The notes under the pieces: model-generated
Databases searched by the model: none
Told to the model about the DNA's origin: nothing
Seen by the model: only the letters and a program-made list of their open reading frames with translations
Assembly (NCBI RefSeq): GCF_041912895.1
Contig: NZ_JAYSGI010000002.1
Span: forward strand, 1-64,000
Source of the DNA: Pelagerythrobacter sp041912895
Lineage (GTDB): Bacteria > Pseudomonadota > Alphaproteobacteria > Sphingomonadales > Sphingomonadaceae
Direction: 5' to 3'
DNA: 64,000 bases
Part shown: positions 15,394 to 24,217 of the stretch, piece after piece
Position numbering within the stretch: position 1 is the first letter of the stretch
Layout of the letters: the number at the start of each line of letters is the position of its first letter
Program-made: the position numbers and the translations under genes

Positions 15394-17598
15394 ATGGACG
15401 CGAAGACAGGTTCGATTTCAGGAGGTTGCCCGGTCGGCGGAGACGGCGGCGTGCGCGCGCTGCTCGGCCGCACCAACAAGGACTGGTGGCCGGAGATGCT
15501 GGCGACCGAGATCCTCAATCCCAACGGCCCGACCAACCCGCACGGCGAGGATTTTGACTACGCCGAAGCGTTCAACACGCTCGACTACAAGGCGCTGAAA
15601 GCTGACCTGACCGCGCTGATGACCGACAGCCAGCCGTGGTGGCCGGCGGACTATGGGCACTACGGCCCGTTCTTCATCCGCATGGCCTGGCACGCGGCGG
15701 GCACTTACCGTACCGCCGACGGCCGCGGCGGCGCCAACAGCGGGCAGCAGCGCTTCGCTCCGCTCGACTCGTGGCCCGACAACGGCAACCTCGACAAGGC
15801 GCGCCGCCTGCTGTGGCCGATCAAGCAGAAATACGGCAAGGCCATCAGCTGGGCCGACCTGTTCATCCTGACCGGCAATGTCGCGATCGAGAGCATGGGC
15901 GGCCCGACGCTCGGCTTCGGCGGCGGCCGCCCCGACGTGTTCGAGCCCGAGCGCGACATCTACTGGGGCAGCGAGGACAAGTGGGTCAACGAGAACGTCC
16001 AGACCCGCATCGCGCCCGAACACGGCATGCACGAGATCGAAGGCCCGCTCGCCGCGATCCAGATGGGCCTGATCTACGTCAATCCCGAGGGCCCGCAGGG
16101 CAACCCGCACGACGACGAGGGCATGGCGCGCGACATGAAGGAAACCTTCGCCCGCATGGCGATGGACCCCGAGGAGACCGTCGCGCTGACAGCGGGCGGG
16201 CACACCTTCGGCAAGGCGCACGGCAACGGCGATGCCTCGCTGCTCGGCGCGGCCCCTTCGGGCGGCGACCTCGCCGCGCAGGGCTTCGGCTGGGTCAGCG
16301 GACACGAAAGCGGCGGGATCGGCGAACACACCGTCACCAGCGGCATCGAAGGCGCGTGGACCAACACGCCCGATACGTGGACCGAGAACTATTTCCGCCT
16401 GCTGTTGGATTACGATTACGAGCTGGTGCAGTCGCCCGCGGGCGCCAACCAGTGGCAGCCGATCGACCAGAAGGAAGAGGACATGGCCCCGGCGGCGTGG
16501 GATCCGAGCATCAAGGTGCCGACCATGATGACCACCGCCGACATGGCATTGAAACGCGATCCCGAATTCCGCGCGATCAGCGAGAAGTTCCGGGACGACC
16601 ACGAGGCGTTCAAGGATGCCTTCGCCCGCGCGTGGTACAAGCTGACCCACCGCGATATGGGGCCCAAGGTGCGCTACCTCGGCCCGGAAGTCCCCGCCGA
16701 AGAGATGATCTGGCAGGATCCGGTGCCCGCAGGAACCGCGCCGTCCGATGCCGACGTGAAGGCGGTGAAGACCAAGATCGCCGACAGCGGACTTTCGGTC
16801 GCGCAACTGGTCAAGGCCGCCTGGGCCTCGGCCAGCACCTACCGCAAGACCGACTACCGCGGCGGCGCTAACGGTGCGCGCATCGCGCTCAGCCCACAGA
16901 AGGACTGGGACGTCAACGAACCGGCGGAACTGAAGAAGGTGCTCGACACGCTCGAGGGTCTGCGCGGCAACCTGAGCCTCGCCGATGCCATCGTGCTCGG
17001 CGGCGTGGTCGGACTGGAAAAGGCGGGTGCGGGCGACGTGCCCTTCACCGGCGGGCGCGGCGACGCGACGCAGGAACAGACCGATGTCGAGAGCTTCGAC
17101 TGGCTCGAACCCGAGGCCGACGCGTTCCGCAACTACCTGCCCAAGAAGCTGGCGGTGAAGACCGAGGAACTGATGCTCGACCGCGCCAGCCTGCTCGGGC
17201 TGTCGGTGCCGGAAATGATCGTGCTGATCGGGGGCCTGCGCGTGCTCGGCGCAAACCACGGCGAGCGCGGCCACGGCCATTTCACCGATCGGCCCGGCGA
17301 ACTGACCAACGACTTCTTCGTCAATCTGCTCGACATGACCAACGTATGGAAGGCAGTCGATGGGTCGGACGACGAGGAATACGTCGCCACCGACCGTGCC
17401 GAGGGCCACGAGAAATGGCGCGCCAGCCGCGCCGATCTCGTGCTCGGCTCCAACGCAGAGCTGCGCGCGGTGGCCGAGGTCTATGCCGAGAAGGGCGGCG
17501 AAACGAAGTTCGTTAAGGATTTCGTCGCGGCCTGGACGAAGGTGATGGACGCCGACCGGTTCGATCTCGCCTACGCGAAATACCACAAGGCGGCCTGA
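15394..17598 (+). CDS. katG: Catalase-peroxidase KatG
   Basis: The 734-residue heme enzyme breaks down hydrogen peroxide by catalase and peroxidase activities. The distal triad lies in RMAWHAAGTYR (R96, W99, H100). The Met-Tyr-Trp adduct residues are W99, Y228 in GLIYVNPEG and M255 in TFARMAM. The proximal histidine is H270 in TAGGHTFGKAHG. The C-terminal half repeats the fold without heme ligands, as usual for KatG. Length and domain order are complete. The 186-base upstream gap may hold its promoter, but no OxyR site is obvious and no oxyR lies next to it. A clear terminator follows at 17621. Confidence 0.98.
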   Translation: MDAKTGSISGGCPVGGDGGVRALLGRTNKDWWPEMLATEILNPNGPTNPHGEDFDYAEAFNTLDYKALKADLTALMTDSQPWWPADYGHYGPFFIRMAWHAAGTYRTADGRGGANSGQQRFAPLDSWPDNGNLDKARRLLWPIKQKYGKAISWADLFILTGNVAIESMGGPTLGFGGGRPDVFEPERDIYWGSEDKWVNENVQTRIAPEHGMHEIEGPLAAIQMGLIYVNPEGPQGNPHDDEGMARDMKETFARMAMDPEETVALTAGGHTFGKAHGNGDASLLGAAPSGGDLAAQGFGWVSGHESGGIGEHTVTSGIEGAWTNTPDTWTENYFRLLLDYDYELVQSPAGANQWQPIDQKEEDMAPAAWDPSIKVPTMMTTADMALKRDPEFRAISEKFRDDHEAFKDAFARAWYKLTHRDMGPKVRYLGPEVPAEEMIWQDPVPAGTAPSDADVKAVKTKIADSGLSVAQLVKAAWASASTYRKTDYRGGANGARIALSPQKDWDVNEPAELKKVLDTLEGLRGNLSLADAIVLGGVVGLEKAGAGDVPFTGGRGDATQEQTDVESFDWLEPEADAFRNYLPKKLAVKTEELMLDRASLLGLSVPEMIVLIGGLRVLGANHGERGHGHFTDRPGELTNDFFVNLLDMTNVWKAVDGSDDEEYVATDRAEGHEKWRASRADLVLGSNAELRAVAEVYAEKGGETKFVKDFVAAWTKVMDADRFDLAYAKYHKAA

Positions 17599-17620
17599 TC
17601 CACCCGCATTGGCGAAACGA

Positions 17621-17651
17621 GGCCTCCGGCAGCAATGCCGGGGGCCTTTTT
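17621..17651 (+). terminator. Rho-independent terminator after katG
   Basis: GGCCTCCGGCA and TGCCGGGGGCC form an 11-bp stem (one G-T pair) closed by a GCAA tetraloop and followed by TTTTT. It lies 23 bases after the katG stop. Confidence 0.9.
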
Positions 17652-17747
17652 CCTTGGCTGAAGCCGTCTATCTCGGGGAATCTACTGGACAATGTCACGC
17701 GCGAGGCAGAGACAGCGCCCAGAAATTCCACCGGGAGATAGAGTCTC

Positions 17748-19799
17748 ATGACCAGCCGCACCATTCTTCTCGCCGCCGCCTCGCTCGGCTCACTTTCGCT
17801 CGCCGCCGCGCCTGCCAGCGCCGACGAGGGTATGTGGACCTTCGACGGCTTTCCAGCAGAGCAGGTGCGTGAAGCCTACGGCTGGGCGCCCGACGCGGCA
17901 TGGCTCGAGAAGGTGCAGAACTCGGCCGTGCGCCTCACCGGCGGCTGTTCGGCCAGCTTCGTTTCGCCCGACGGGCTGATCCTCACCAACCACCATTGCG
18001 TGGCGAGCTGCCTGTTCGACAATTCGAACGACGAGACGGACTACCTGCTCAACGGCTACGTCGCCGACCGGCGCGAGCGCGAGCTGAAGTGCCCCGGCCA
18101 GCAGGCCGAGGTCGTGACCATGATCACCGATGTGACCGACGACGTGACCGGCGCGATCGGCACGCTCACCGGCGAGGCGCTGACCAAGGCGCGTGACGCG
18201 AAGATCGCGGAGCTGGAATCGGCCGGCTGCCCCGACACCGAAACCACCCGCTGCCAGGTCGTCACCCTGTTCGGCGGCGGGCAGTACAAGCTCTACACCT
18301 ACCGCAAGTATTCGGACGTGCGCCTCGCCTGGGCGCCCGAGGATCGCGCGGCGACGTTCGGCGGGGACCCGGATAACTTCAACTTCCCGCGCTATTCGCT
18401 CGATGCCAGCTTCCTGCGCGCCTACGAGAACGGCGAGCCCGTCTCCACGCCCGAGCATCTCACCTGGAACCCGCGCGCGCCGGAAGAAGGCGAGATCACC
18501 TTCGTGGTCGGCAACCCCGGCTCCACCGCGCGGCTGTGGACCGAGAGCCAGCGCGCGTTCGAGCGCGAGGTGCGCCTGCCCGTCACGGTCGCCACGATGT
18601 CCGAACTGCGCGGGCGACTGATCCGCGCGATGGACGAGAGCCCGCAGAAGGCACGCGAGGGCGGTGACCTGCTGAGCGGGGTGGAAAACTCGCTCAAGGT
18701 CTACATCGGCCGCACCGGCGCGCTGGGCGATCCGGCGTTCACCGCCACGCTCGCCGAGGCCGAGGCCGACCTCAAGGCGCGCAGCGCGAACGATGCCGCG
18801 ATCGGCGATCCGTGGGCGGCGGTCGATCAGGCGTTGGCGAACTACCGCGCGCTCTATTTCCCGCTGCGCTTCACCCAGCCTTCGAGCGATCTCTACAGCT
18901 ACGCCCGCACGCTGGTGTTCGCCGCGCAGGAACGGGCCAAGCCCAATGCCGAGCGGCTGCCCGGCTTCACCGACAGCGCGCTGCCGCTGACCGAGAAGCA
19001 GGTGCTGGACGAGCGCCCGGTCTATCCGTGGCTCGACAAGCTGACGATGGAGTGGAGCCTCAGCAAGGCGCGCGAATACCTCGGCGTCGACGATCCCGAT
19101 TCGCAGCTCCTGCTCGGCAAGGAAAGCCCCGAGCAGCGCGCCGAGCGACTGATCGACGGATCGAAGCTGGCCGACCCGGCGGTGCGCAAGGCGCTGTGGG
19201 ACGGCGGCATGGCCGCGATCGAGGCGTCGGACGATCCGATGATCCAGTATGCCCTCGCGCTCGCCCCGCGCCAGCGCGAGCTGGAGCAACTGGCGGACGA
19301 GCAGTATTCGGGCCCGCTCGCGGTCGCCGGAGCCAAGCTCGCCGATGCGCGCTTCGCCGCCTATGGCGACACGCTCTATCCCGACGCGACCTTCACGCTG
19401 CGCATCAGCTACGGCGCGGTGAAGGGCTGGACGCAGCGCGGCAACGAGGTCCCGATCCACACCACGATGGGCGGCACCTTCGATCGCGCGACCGGCAACG
19501 CCCCGTTCGATCTCGCTCCCGCCTTCGCCGCGAAGCAGGCCCAGATCGACGCGAACACGACCTACGATTTCGTGACCACCAACGACATCATCGGCGGCAA
19601 CTCGGGCAGCCCCGTAATCGACCGCGCGGGCACGGTGATCGGCGCGGCGTTCGACGGGAACATCCACTCGCTGGGCGGCAACTACGGCTACGACGGGACG
19701 ATGAACCGTACCGTGGCGGTCTCCACCGCGGCAGTGCAGGAAGCGCTCGAGACGATCTATCCGGCGCCCGCGCTGGTGGCGGAACTGGGCGGGGAGTAA
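17748..19799 (+). CDS. S46 family serine peptidase (dipeptidyl-peptidase 7/11-like)
   Basis: The 683-residue protein has a Sec signal peptide (TILLAAASLGSLSLAAAPASA) and a chymotrypsin-like double barrel typical of S46. The catalytic histidine is in ILTNHHC (residues 82-83), the substrate-facing region in RYSLDASFLR, and the nucleophile S619 in IIGGNSGSPVI. S46 enzymes release dipeptides from peptide N-termini in the periplasm or cell surface, which fits a peptide-scavenging lifestyle. Specificity (DPP7, hydrophobic; DPP11, acidic) depends on a residue near the C-terminus that I cannot assign safely. The neighbour purT is convergent, 9 bases away. Confidence 0.93.
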   Translation: MTSRTILLAAASLGSLSLAAAPASADEGMWTFDGFPAEQVREAYGWAPDAAWLEKVQNSAVRLTGGCSASFVSPDGLILTNHHCVASCLFDNSNDETDYLLNGYVADRRERELKCPGQQAEVVTMITDVTDDVTGAIGTLTGEALTKARDAKIAELESAGCPDTETTRCQVVTLFGGGQYKLYTYRKYSDVRLAWAPEDRAATFGGDPDNFNFPRYSLDASFLRAYENGEPVSTPEHLTWNPRAPEEGEITFVVGNPGSTARLWTESQRAFEREVRLPVTVATMSELRGRLIRAMDESPQKAREGGDLLSGVENSLKVYIGRTGALGDPAFTATLAEAEADLKARSANDAAIGDPWAAVDQALANYRALYFPLRFTQPSSDLYSYARTLVFAAQERAKPNAERLPGFTDSALPLTEKQVLDERPVYPWLDKLTMEWSLSKAREYLGVDDPDSQLLLGKESPEQRAERLIDGSKLADPAVRKALWDGGMAAIEASDDPMIQYALALAPRQRELEQLADEQYSGPLAVAGAKLADARFAAYGDTLYPDATFTLRISYGAVKGWTQRGNEVPIHTTMGGTFDRATGNAPFDLAPAFAAKQAQIDANTTYDFVTTNDIIGGNSGSPVIDRAGTVIGAAFDGNIHSLGGNYGYDGTMNRTVAVSTAAVQEALETIYPAPALVAELGGE

Positions 19800-19808
19800 C
19801 GCCCCGGC

Positions 19809-20975
19809 TCAGCCGTAGTCGATCCGCACCTTGCCCGCCGCCTCGGCAGCGACGCGGCGGGCGGTGCCGGTGTCGCCCGCGCTCGCCAGCGCCACGCCCA
19901 TGCGGCGGTGCGGGCGGCTCACGGGCTTGCCGAAGATCCGGACGTCCACCGTGCCGCCGGAGGTGTCCAGCGCTTCGGCCAGCCCCGAATAGCCTACTTG
20001 CTCGCTGTCGCGGTCGGCCAGGATCACCGCGCTCGCCGAAGGCCGCGCGCGGATCGGCTGCGGTATCGGCAGGCCCATGATCGCGCGCGCGTGCAAGTCG
20101 AATTCGGAAAGGTTCTGGCTCACCAGCGTGACCATGCCGGTATCATGCGGGCGTGGGCTCAGTTCGGAGAAGATCACCTCCTCGCCCTTCACGAAGAACT
20201 CGACCCCGAACAGGCCATAGCCGCCGAGGTCGTCGACCACCTTGTGCGCCATGTCCTGCGCGGAGGCGATCGCGGTGTCGGACATCGGCGTGGGCTGCCA
20301 GCTTTCCTGGTAATCGCCGCGTTCCTGCCGGTGGCCGATCGGCGGGCAGAACAACACGCCGTCCCGCGTCCGCACCGTCAGCAGAGTAATCTCGTAATCG
20401 AAATCGATGAACTGCTCGACGATCACTCGCCGCCGATCACCGCGCATGTTCGCCGTGGCGTAGTCCCACGCAGCTTCCAGCCCGGCGGCGTCCGCGACCT
20501 TGCTCTGGCCCTTGCCCGACGAGGACATGACCGGCTTTATCACGCAGGGAAACCCGGTGTGCCCGGCGCCCGCGAGAACCTCCTCCAGCGTCTCGGCATA
20601 GCGGTAACGCGAGGTCACGAGGCCGAGTTCATCCGCCGCGAGATCGCGAATGCGATCGCGGTTCATGGTGAGCTGCGTCGCGCGCGCGGACGGCACGACG
20701 TTGACCCCTTCGGCCTCCAGTTCGACGAGAACCTCGGTGCGGATTGCCTCGATCTCGGGCACGACGTAGTCCGGCCGGTGCTTCTCGACCGCCGCACGCA
20801 GCGCCGCGCCGTCGAGCATCGAGAACACCTCGCGCGCATCGGCCATCTGCATCGCGGGTGCGTGGTCGTAGGCGTCGCAGGCGACGACGTAAGCGCCCAG
20901 TCGCTTGGCGGAGACGACGAATTCGCGCCCGAGTTCGCCCGAGCCGAGGAGGAGGATTTTCGCGGTAAAGGCCAT
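19809..20975 (-). CDS. purT: Formate-dependent GAR transformylase PurT
   Basis: The 388-residue ATP-grasp enzyme makes formylglycinamide ribonucleotide from GAR, ATP and formate (purine pathway step 3). The N-terminal Rossmann-like domain reads ILLLGSGELGREF ... DYVVPEIEAI. The ATP-grasp core includes CVIKPVMSSSGKGQS, VIVEQFIDFDYEIT and a metal-binding EVIFSELSPRPHDTGMVTL; the C-terminal domain ends KPVSRPHRRMGVALA, a conserved signature. All parts are present at normal length. PurU elsewhere in the window produces formate, which this enzyme can use. Confidence 0.97.
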   Translation of the reverse strand: MAFTAKILLLGSGELGREFVVSAKRLGAYVVACDAYDHAPAMQMADAREVFSMLDGAALRAAVEKHRPDYVVPEIEAIRTEVLVELEAEGVNVVPSARATQLTMNRDRIRDLAADELGLVTSRYRYAETLEEVLAGAGHTGFPCVIKPVMSSSGKGQSKVADAAGLEAAWDYATANMRGDRRRVIVEQFIDFDYEITLLTVRTRDGVLFCPPIGHRQERGDYQESWQPTPMSDTAIASAQDMAHKVVDDLGGYGLFGVEFFVKGEEVIFSELSPRPHDTGMVTLVSQNLSEFDLHARAIMGLPIPQPIRARPSASAVILADRDSEQVGYSGLAEALDTSGGTVDVRIFGKPVSRPHRRMGVALASAGDTGTARRVAAEAAGKVRIDYG

Positions 20976-21019
20976 ACCCGCCGACTACGGGCGAGGCCCG
21001 TGGCTGGCAATGGGGCGCG

Positions 21020-21964
21020 TCACGCCCGGCGGCGCTGCGGCTCGCTGTCCTGCGCGCATTCGATCTTGCCGCGCCCGCGCGCCCGCGCCCGGATCAGCGC
21101 GAGATCGGCGTGCTGCATCGTGGCGTCGGCGCTCGCCCCTATGGGCGCGATGCCCACGCAGGCGCGCAAGTCGATCTGGTCTTCCGAGCCCGGCGCATGG
21201 GTCGCTTCCGCCAGTTCGTCGAGCACGGCCCGCACCACGCAGGTGGCGGCGGCCGGGCCATCGTTCGGCAGCAGCACGCCGAAGCGCTCGTCGCCGATAC
21301 GAGCGACGATGTGTTCGCGCCGCAGCAGGTCGCGCAGCAGCACCGCGAAGACGGTGATCACACGGTCGCCCGCGCGTGCGCCGTGGCGCAGGCCGATCCG
21401 GCGGACTTGCGCGATGTCGAGGATCGCCAGCGATCCGCCGGACCTGTGCCGCGCGAGATGGCGCAGCATGATGCGGAACGCGCGCCGGTTGGCGAGCCCG
21501 GTGAGCGGATCGGTCAGCGTGGCGGCGAACAGCTTCTGCTCGAGCGCGCGCCGTTCCTCGATCGAGCGCATGATGCCGAGCGCGCCGCAAACCTCGCCGG
21601 TTCCGTCGAGCAGCGGGCGAAGCTGGAGCGTGTACCAGTTCGCGCCCCCGTCCGCGGTCCGGGCGGCGAATTCGAACCAGCCCGTCGCACTGCCGCCGCG
21701 CATCACCACTTCGAGAAACGCGCGAAGCTTCTCGGCCTGGGCCGGCTCGGCGAGGTCGGCGAGATGCGGACGAATGAGCATGCCGGGAAGCTCGATCCCC
21801 AGCCGGTCGATCGCGGCCGACGCATGGATCACGAGTCCCTCGCGATCGAGCTTGATCACTATATCCGAATCCGTCTCCGCGAGCAGGCCATACAGTGCGG
21901 CCCCTTCGTGAAGGGTGAAATCTTCCACCATGCAAATCATGCCCCCGAAGCCCGGTTCATCCAT
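21020..21964 (-). CDS. PAS-GGDEF protein with degenerate GGDEF motif
   Basis: The 314-residue protein has a PAS domain (about residues 25-140: ETDSDIVIKLDREGLVIHAS, ending GIMRSIEERRALE) and a GGDEF-like domain (LTDPLTGLANRRAFRIMLRH). The signature site, normally RxGGDEF, reads RIGDERFGVLLP (residues 222-232), and the D-x-F-K-x-N-D segment is LDIAQVRRIGLRHG. Both are unlike an active cyclase, so it probably binds rather than makes c-di-GMP, or senses through PAS alone. The start is uncertain between ATG 21964, 21940 and 21931. The AT-rich spacer upstream (21965-22146) separates it from the PilZ-HTH gene, which suggests its own promoter. Confidence 0.85.
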   Translation of the reverse strand: MDEPGFGGMICMVEDFTLHEGAALYGLLAETDSDIVIKLDREGLVIHASAAIDRLGIELPGMLIRPHLADLAEPAQAEKLRAFLEVVMRGGSATGWFEFAARTADGGANWYTLQLRPLLDGTGEVCGALGIMRSIEERRALEQKLFAATLTDPLTGLANRRAFRIMLRHLARHRSGGSLAILDIAQVRRIGLRHGARAGDRVITVFAVLLRDLLRREHIVARIGDERFGVLLPNDGPAAATCVVRAVLDELAEATHAPGSEDQIDLRACVGIAPIGASADATMQHADLALIRARARGRGKIECAQDSEPQRRRA

Positions 21965-22052
21965 TCAGCGAACAAACGAAATCACGCGCAACAATGATTT
22001 AACAAGCCGGTATTTGCACAACCCCGATACATACCAGCTCAAAGTTAATACG

Positions 22053-22062
22053 GTTAGCTAAC
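22053..22062. promoter_or_regulatory. Perfect 10-bp palindrome in AT-rich spacer
   Basis: GTTAGCTAAC lies in the AT-rich spacer 21965-22146, upstream of the PAS-GGDEF gene and downstream of the PilZ-HTH gene. It could be a regulator site. The spacer holds several TTAA-type words but no clear gene. Confidence 0.25.
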
Positions 22063-22146
22063 TAAATTGACTACCGAATCGACTTTAGAGCGATATTAAC
22101 CAAGGCACGTGGATTGTTGGAGTCATTTCGCATCGGGGCGATGCGG

Positions 22147-22800
22147 TCAAAGCTCGATCATGATCCGGACCTTGCCCGGCTCGGTCCCGAAGGCACGGGC
22201 GATCGCCTCCCGGCTGCGCATCAGCAGCTCGCGCGCCTCGGCATTGTCGTGGACGTCGGCCAGTTCGGCCTCGGACACCCCCAGCGCTTCTGCGAGCGCG
22301 TCCATGCGGCTGTCGATCGGGCGCGCCTTGCCCTTTTCCCACGCCCAGACGGTCGGCTTGCTCACGTCCAGCCGGTCGCCGAGCTGCGCGAGCGTAAGCC
22401 CGCGCGCCTTGCGCAGGCGCTGGAGCCGCATGCCGAACGATTCGCCGGGCTGGTTAACCGGGCGCGGCTCGAGATCGATGTCGCTGCGCAACTGCGCCGC
22501 GGCGAGCGCTGCCTCGGAAATCGCGGTGTCGAAACGGCAGCCATAAAGCGCGCCGCTGGCCCAGACGACGTGCGCGGTCGTCAATCCAACGTGCGGCAGA
22601 TCGATGTCGATCGCATCGCCGACCGCCAGCGCATCGTCGCTCTCGAGCAGCAGTCCGGTCGCCGAGGCGTTGTGGACCTGCACCGGCTGGACGTCGCCCG
22701 CGGCACGGCCGCCGACGGTCTCGAAGCGGAGCGTGCGGCGCTGCGAGCCCCGCTTGCCTTCGCCCTGCGTGTTGCCCTCGAGATGTGCCGCGATCGCCAT
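22147..22800 (-). CDS. PilZ domain - XRE-type HTH fusion protein
   Basis: The 217-residue protein joins two domains. Residues about 20-105 resemble a PilZ domain: RRTLRFET at the start (basic motif position) and VHNASATGLLLES, the D/N-x-S-x-x-G signature, then a beta-barrel and VVWASGALYGCRF. Residues about 122-185 are a clear XRE helix-turn-helix: GMRLQRLRKARGLTLAQLG, DVSKPTVWAWEKGKA and RMDALAEALGVSE. The basic first motif (RRTLR rather than RxxxR with full consensus) leaves c-di-GMP binding unproven. The design suggests a transcription factor that responds to a second messenger. It lies beside a PAS-GGDEF gene, which supports such a circuit by context. Confidence 0.85.
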   Translation of the reverse strand: MAIAAHLEGNTQGEGKRGSQRRTLRFETVGGRAAGDVQPVQVHNASATGLLLESDDALAVGDAIDIDLPHVGLTTAHVVWASGALYGCRFDTAISEAALAAAQLRSDIDLEPRPVNQPGESFGMRLQRLRKARGLTLAQLGDRLDVSKPTVWAWEKGKARPIDSRMDALAEALGVSEAELADVHDNAEARELLMRSREAIARAFGTEPGKVRIMIEL

Positions 22801-22886
22801 GCGCCGCTCCTTTCCTGAAGCGGCAGTCGGCGCTGGGGGTTAAGGAATGGTTAGGCGGCGCGGCGAATGCGGCTAACCGTGTCCGA

Positions 22887-24164
22887 TCACGCCTCGTCGC
22901 CCGCGTCGAGCCCGTAGGCGGTGTGCAGCACGCGCACCGCGAGTTCGGTCTCGTCCTCGTCGATCATCACGCTGATCTTGATCTCGCTGGTAGAGATCGC
23001 CTGGATGTTGATCCCGCGATCCGACAGCGCGCGGAACATCGTGCTGGCGACGCCCGCATGGCTCTTCATACCCACACCCACGACGCTGATCTTAGCGATC
23101 TTGCTGTCGGTGATGATGCGGTTGAAGCCGATCTCGCCGCGCCTGTCTTCCAGCAGCGCCTGCGCGCGCGCGAGGTCGGCCTGGGGCACGGTGAAGGTCA
23201 CGTCGGTCTCGCCCTTGTCGCGCCCGACGTTCTGGATGATCATGTCGACGTTGATACTCGCGGCGGCGAGCGGCTCGAAGATATGCGCCACCGCGCCCGG
23301 CTTGTCGGGCACGCGGGTGAGGATCACCTTCGCCTCGTTCTTGTCGTGCGCGATGCCGGTTACAAGCTGGCGTTCCATGTCGCCGTTCTCCACCAGTTGG
23401 TTCATTTCCTCTTCCGACACGATCATCGTGCCGGGCAGGTCGTCCGCCGGGATCGCATCGTCGCCGATGAAGCTGGAGAGGACCTGCAGGCGCACGCCTT
23501 CCTTCATCGCGAGGCCGACCGAACGGGTCTGGAGCACCTTGGCCCCGACGCTGGCGAGCTCCAGCATCTCCTCGTACGTCACCGCCTTCAGCTTGCGCGC
23601 CTTGGCGACGATCCGCGGATCGGTGGTGTAGACCCCGTCCACGTCGGTGTAGATATCGCATCGGTCCGCCCCCACCGCCGCGGCGACCGCGACCGCCGAG
23701 GTGTCCGAGCCGCCGCGCCCCAGCGTCGTTATGCGGCCATCCGCGCCGATGCCCTGAAAGCCGGGGATCACCGCGATCTCGCCCGCCGCCATCGAGGCGG
23801 TGAGCTTGTCGGAATCGATCGCGTCGATCCGCGCCTTGGCGTGCGCCTCCACCGTGTGCACGGGAAGCTGCCAGCCGAGCCACGAGCGCGCCTTCGAACC
23901 GAGCGACTGGAGCGTGAGCGCGAGCAGCCCGCTCGTCACCTGCTCGCCGCTGGCGACGACCACGTCGTATTCGGCCGGATCGTAGAGCGCGTTCGCTTCG
24001 CGGCAGAAGTTCACCAGCCGGTCGGTCTCACCCGCCATGGCCGAAACGACCACCGCGACCTCATGCCCGGCGGCTTGCTGCTTGCGCACGATGTTCGCGA
24101 CGCGGCGGATGCGCTCGGTCCCGGCCATCGAGGTGCCGCCGAATTTCATCACGATGCGCGCCAA
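22887..24164 (-). CDS. lysC: Aspartate kinase
   Basis: The 425-residue enzyme phosphorylates aspartate, the first step to lysine, threonine and methionine. It begins MARIVMKFGGTSMAG at a TTG codon (24164); an internal ATG at 24149 would remove the conserved first residues. The kinase domain holds the KFGGTS motif, VSAMAGETDRLV, GRGGSDTSAVAVAAA and DGVYTTDPRIV. The C-terminal half has two ACT domains (KVILTRVPDKPGAVAHIF and SVVGVGMKSHAGVAS), pointing to feedback control by lysine and/or threonine. It is divergent from ubiG with a 53-base gap. Confidence 0.97.
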   Translation of the reverse strand: MARIVMKFGGTSMAGTERIRRVANIVRKQQAAGHEVAVVVSAMAGETDRLVNFCREANALYDPAEYDVVVASGEQVTSGLLALTLQSLGSKARSWLGWQLPVHTVEAHAKARIDAIDSDKLTASMAAGEIAVIPGFQGIGADGRITTLGRGGSDTSAVAVAAAVGADRCDIYTDVDGVYTTDPRIVAKARKLKAVTYEEMLELASVGAKVLQTRSVGLAMKEGVRLQVLSSFIGDDAIPADDLPGTMIVSEEEMNQLVENGDMERQLVTGIAHDKNEAKVILTRVPDKPGAVAHIFEPLAAASINVDMIIQNVGRDKGETDVTFTVPQADLARAQALLEDRRGEIGFNRIITDSKIAKISVVGVGMKSHAGVASTMFRALSDRGINIQAISTSEIKISVMIDEDETELAVRVLHTAYGLDAGDEA

Positions 24165-24217
24165 GAACCCCGAGCCTCCCGCTGGTTTCGGTCGAACCGC
24201 GCTGTTAAGGGGGCCTC

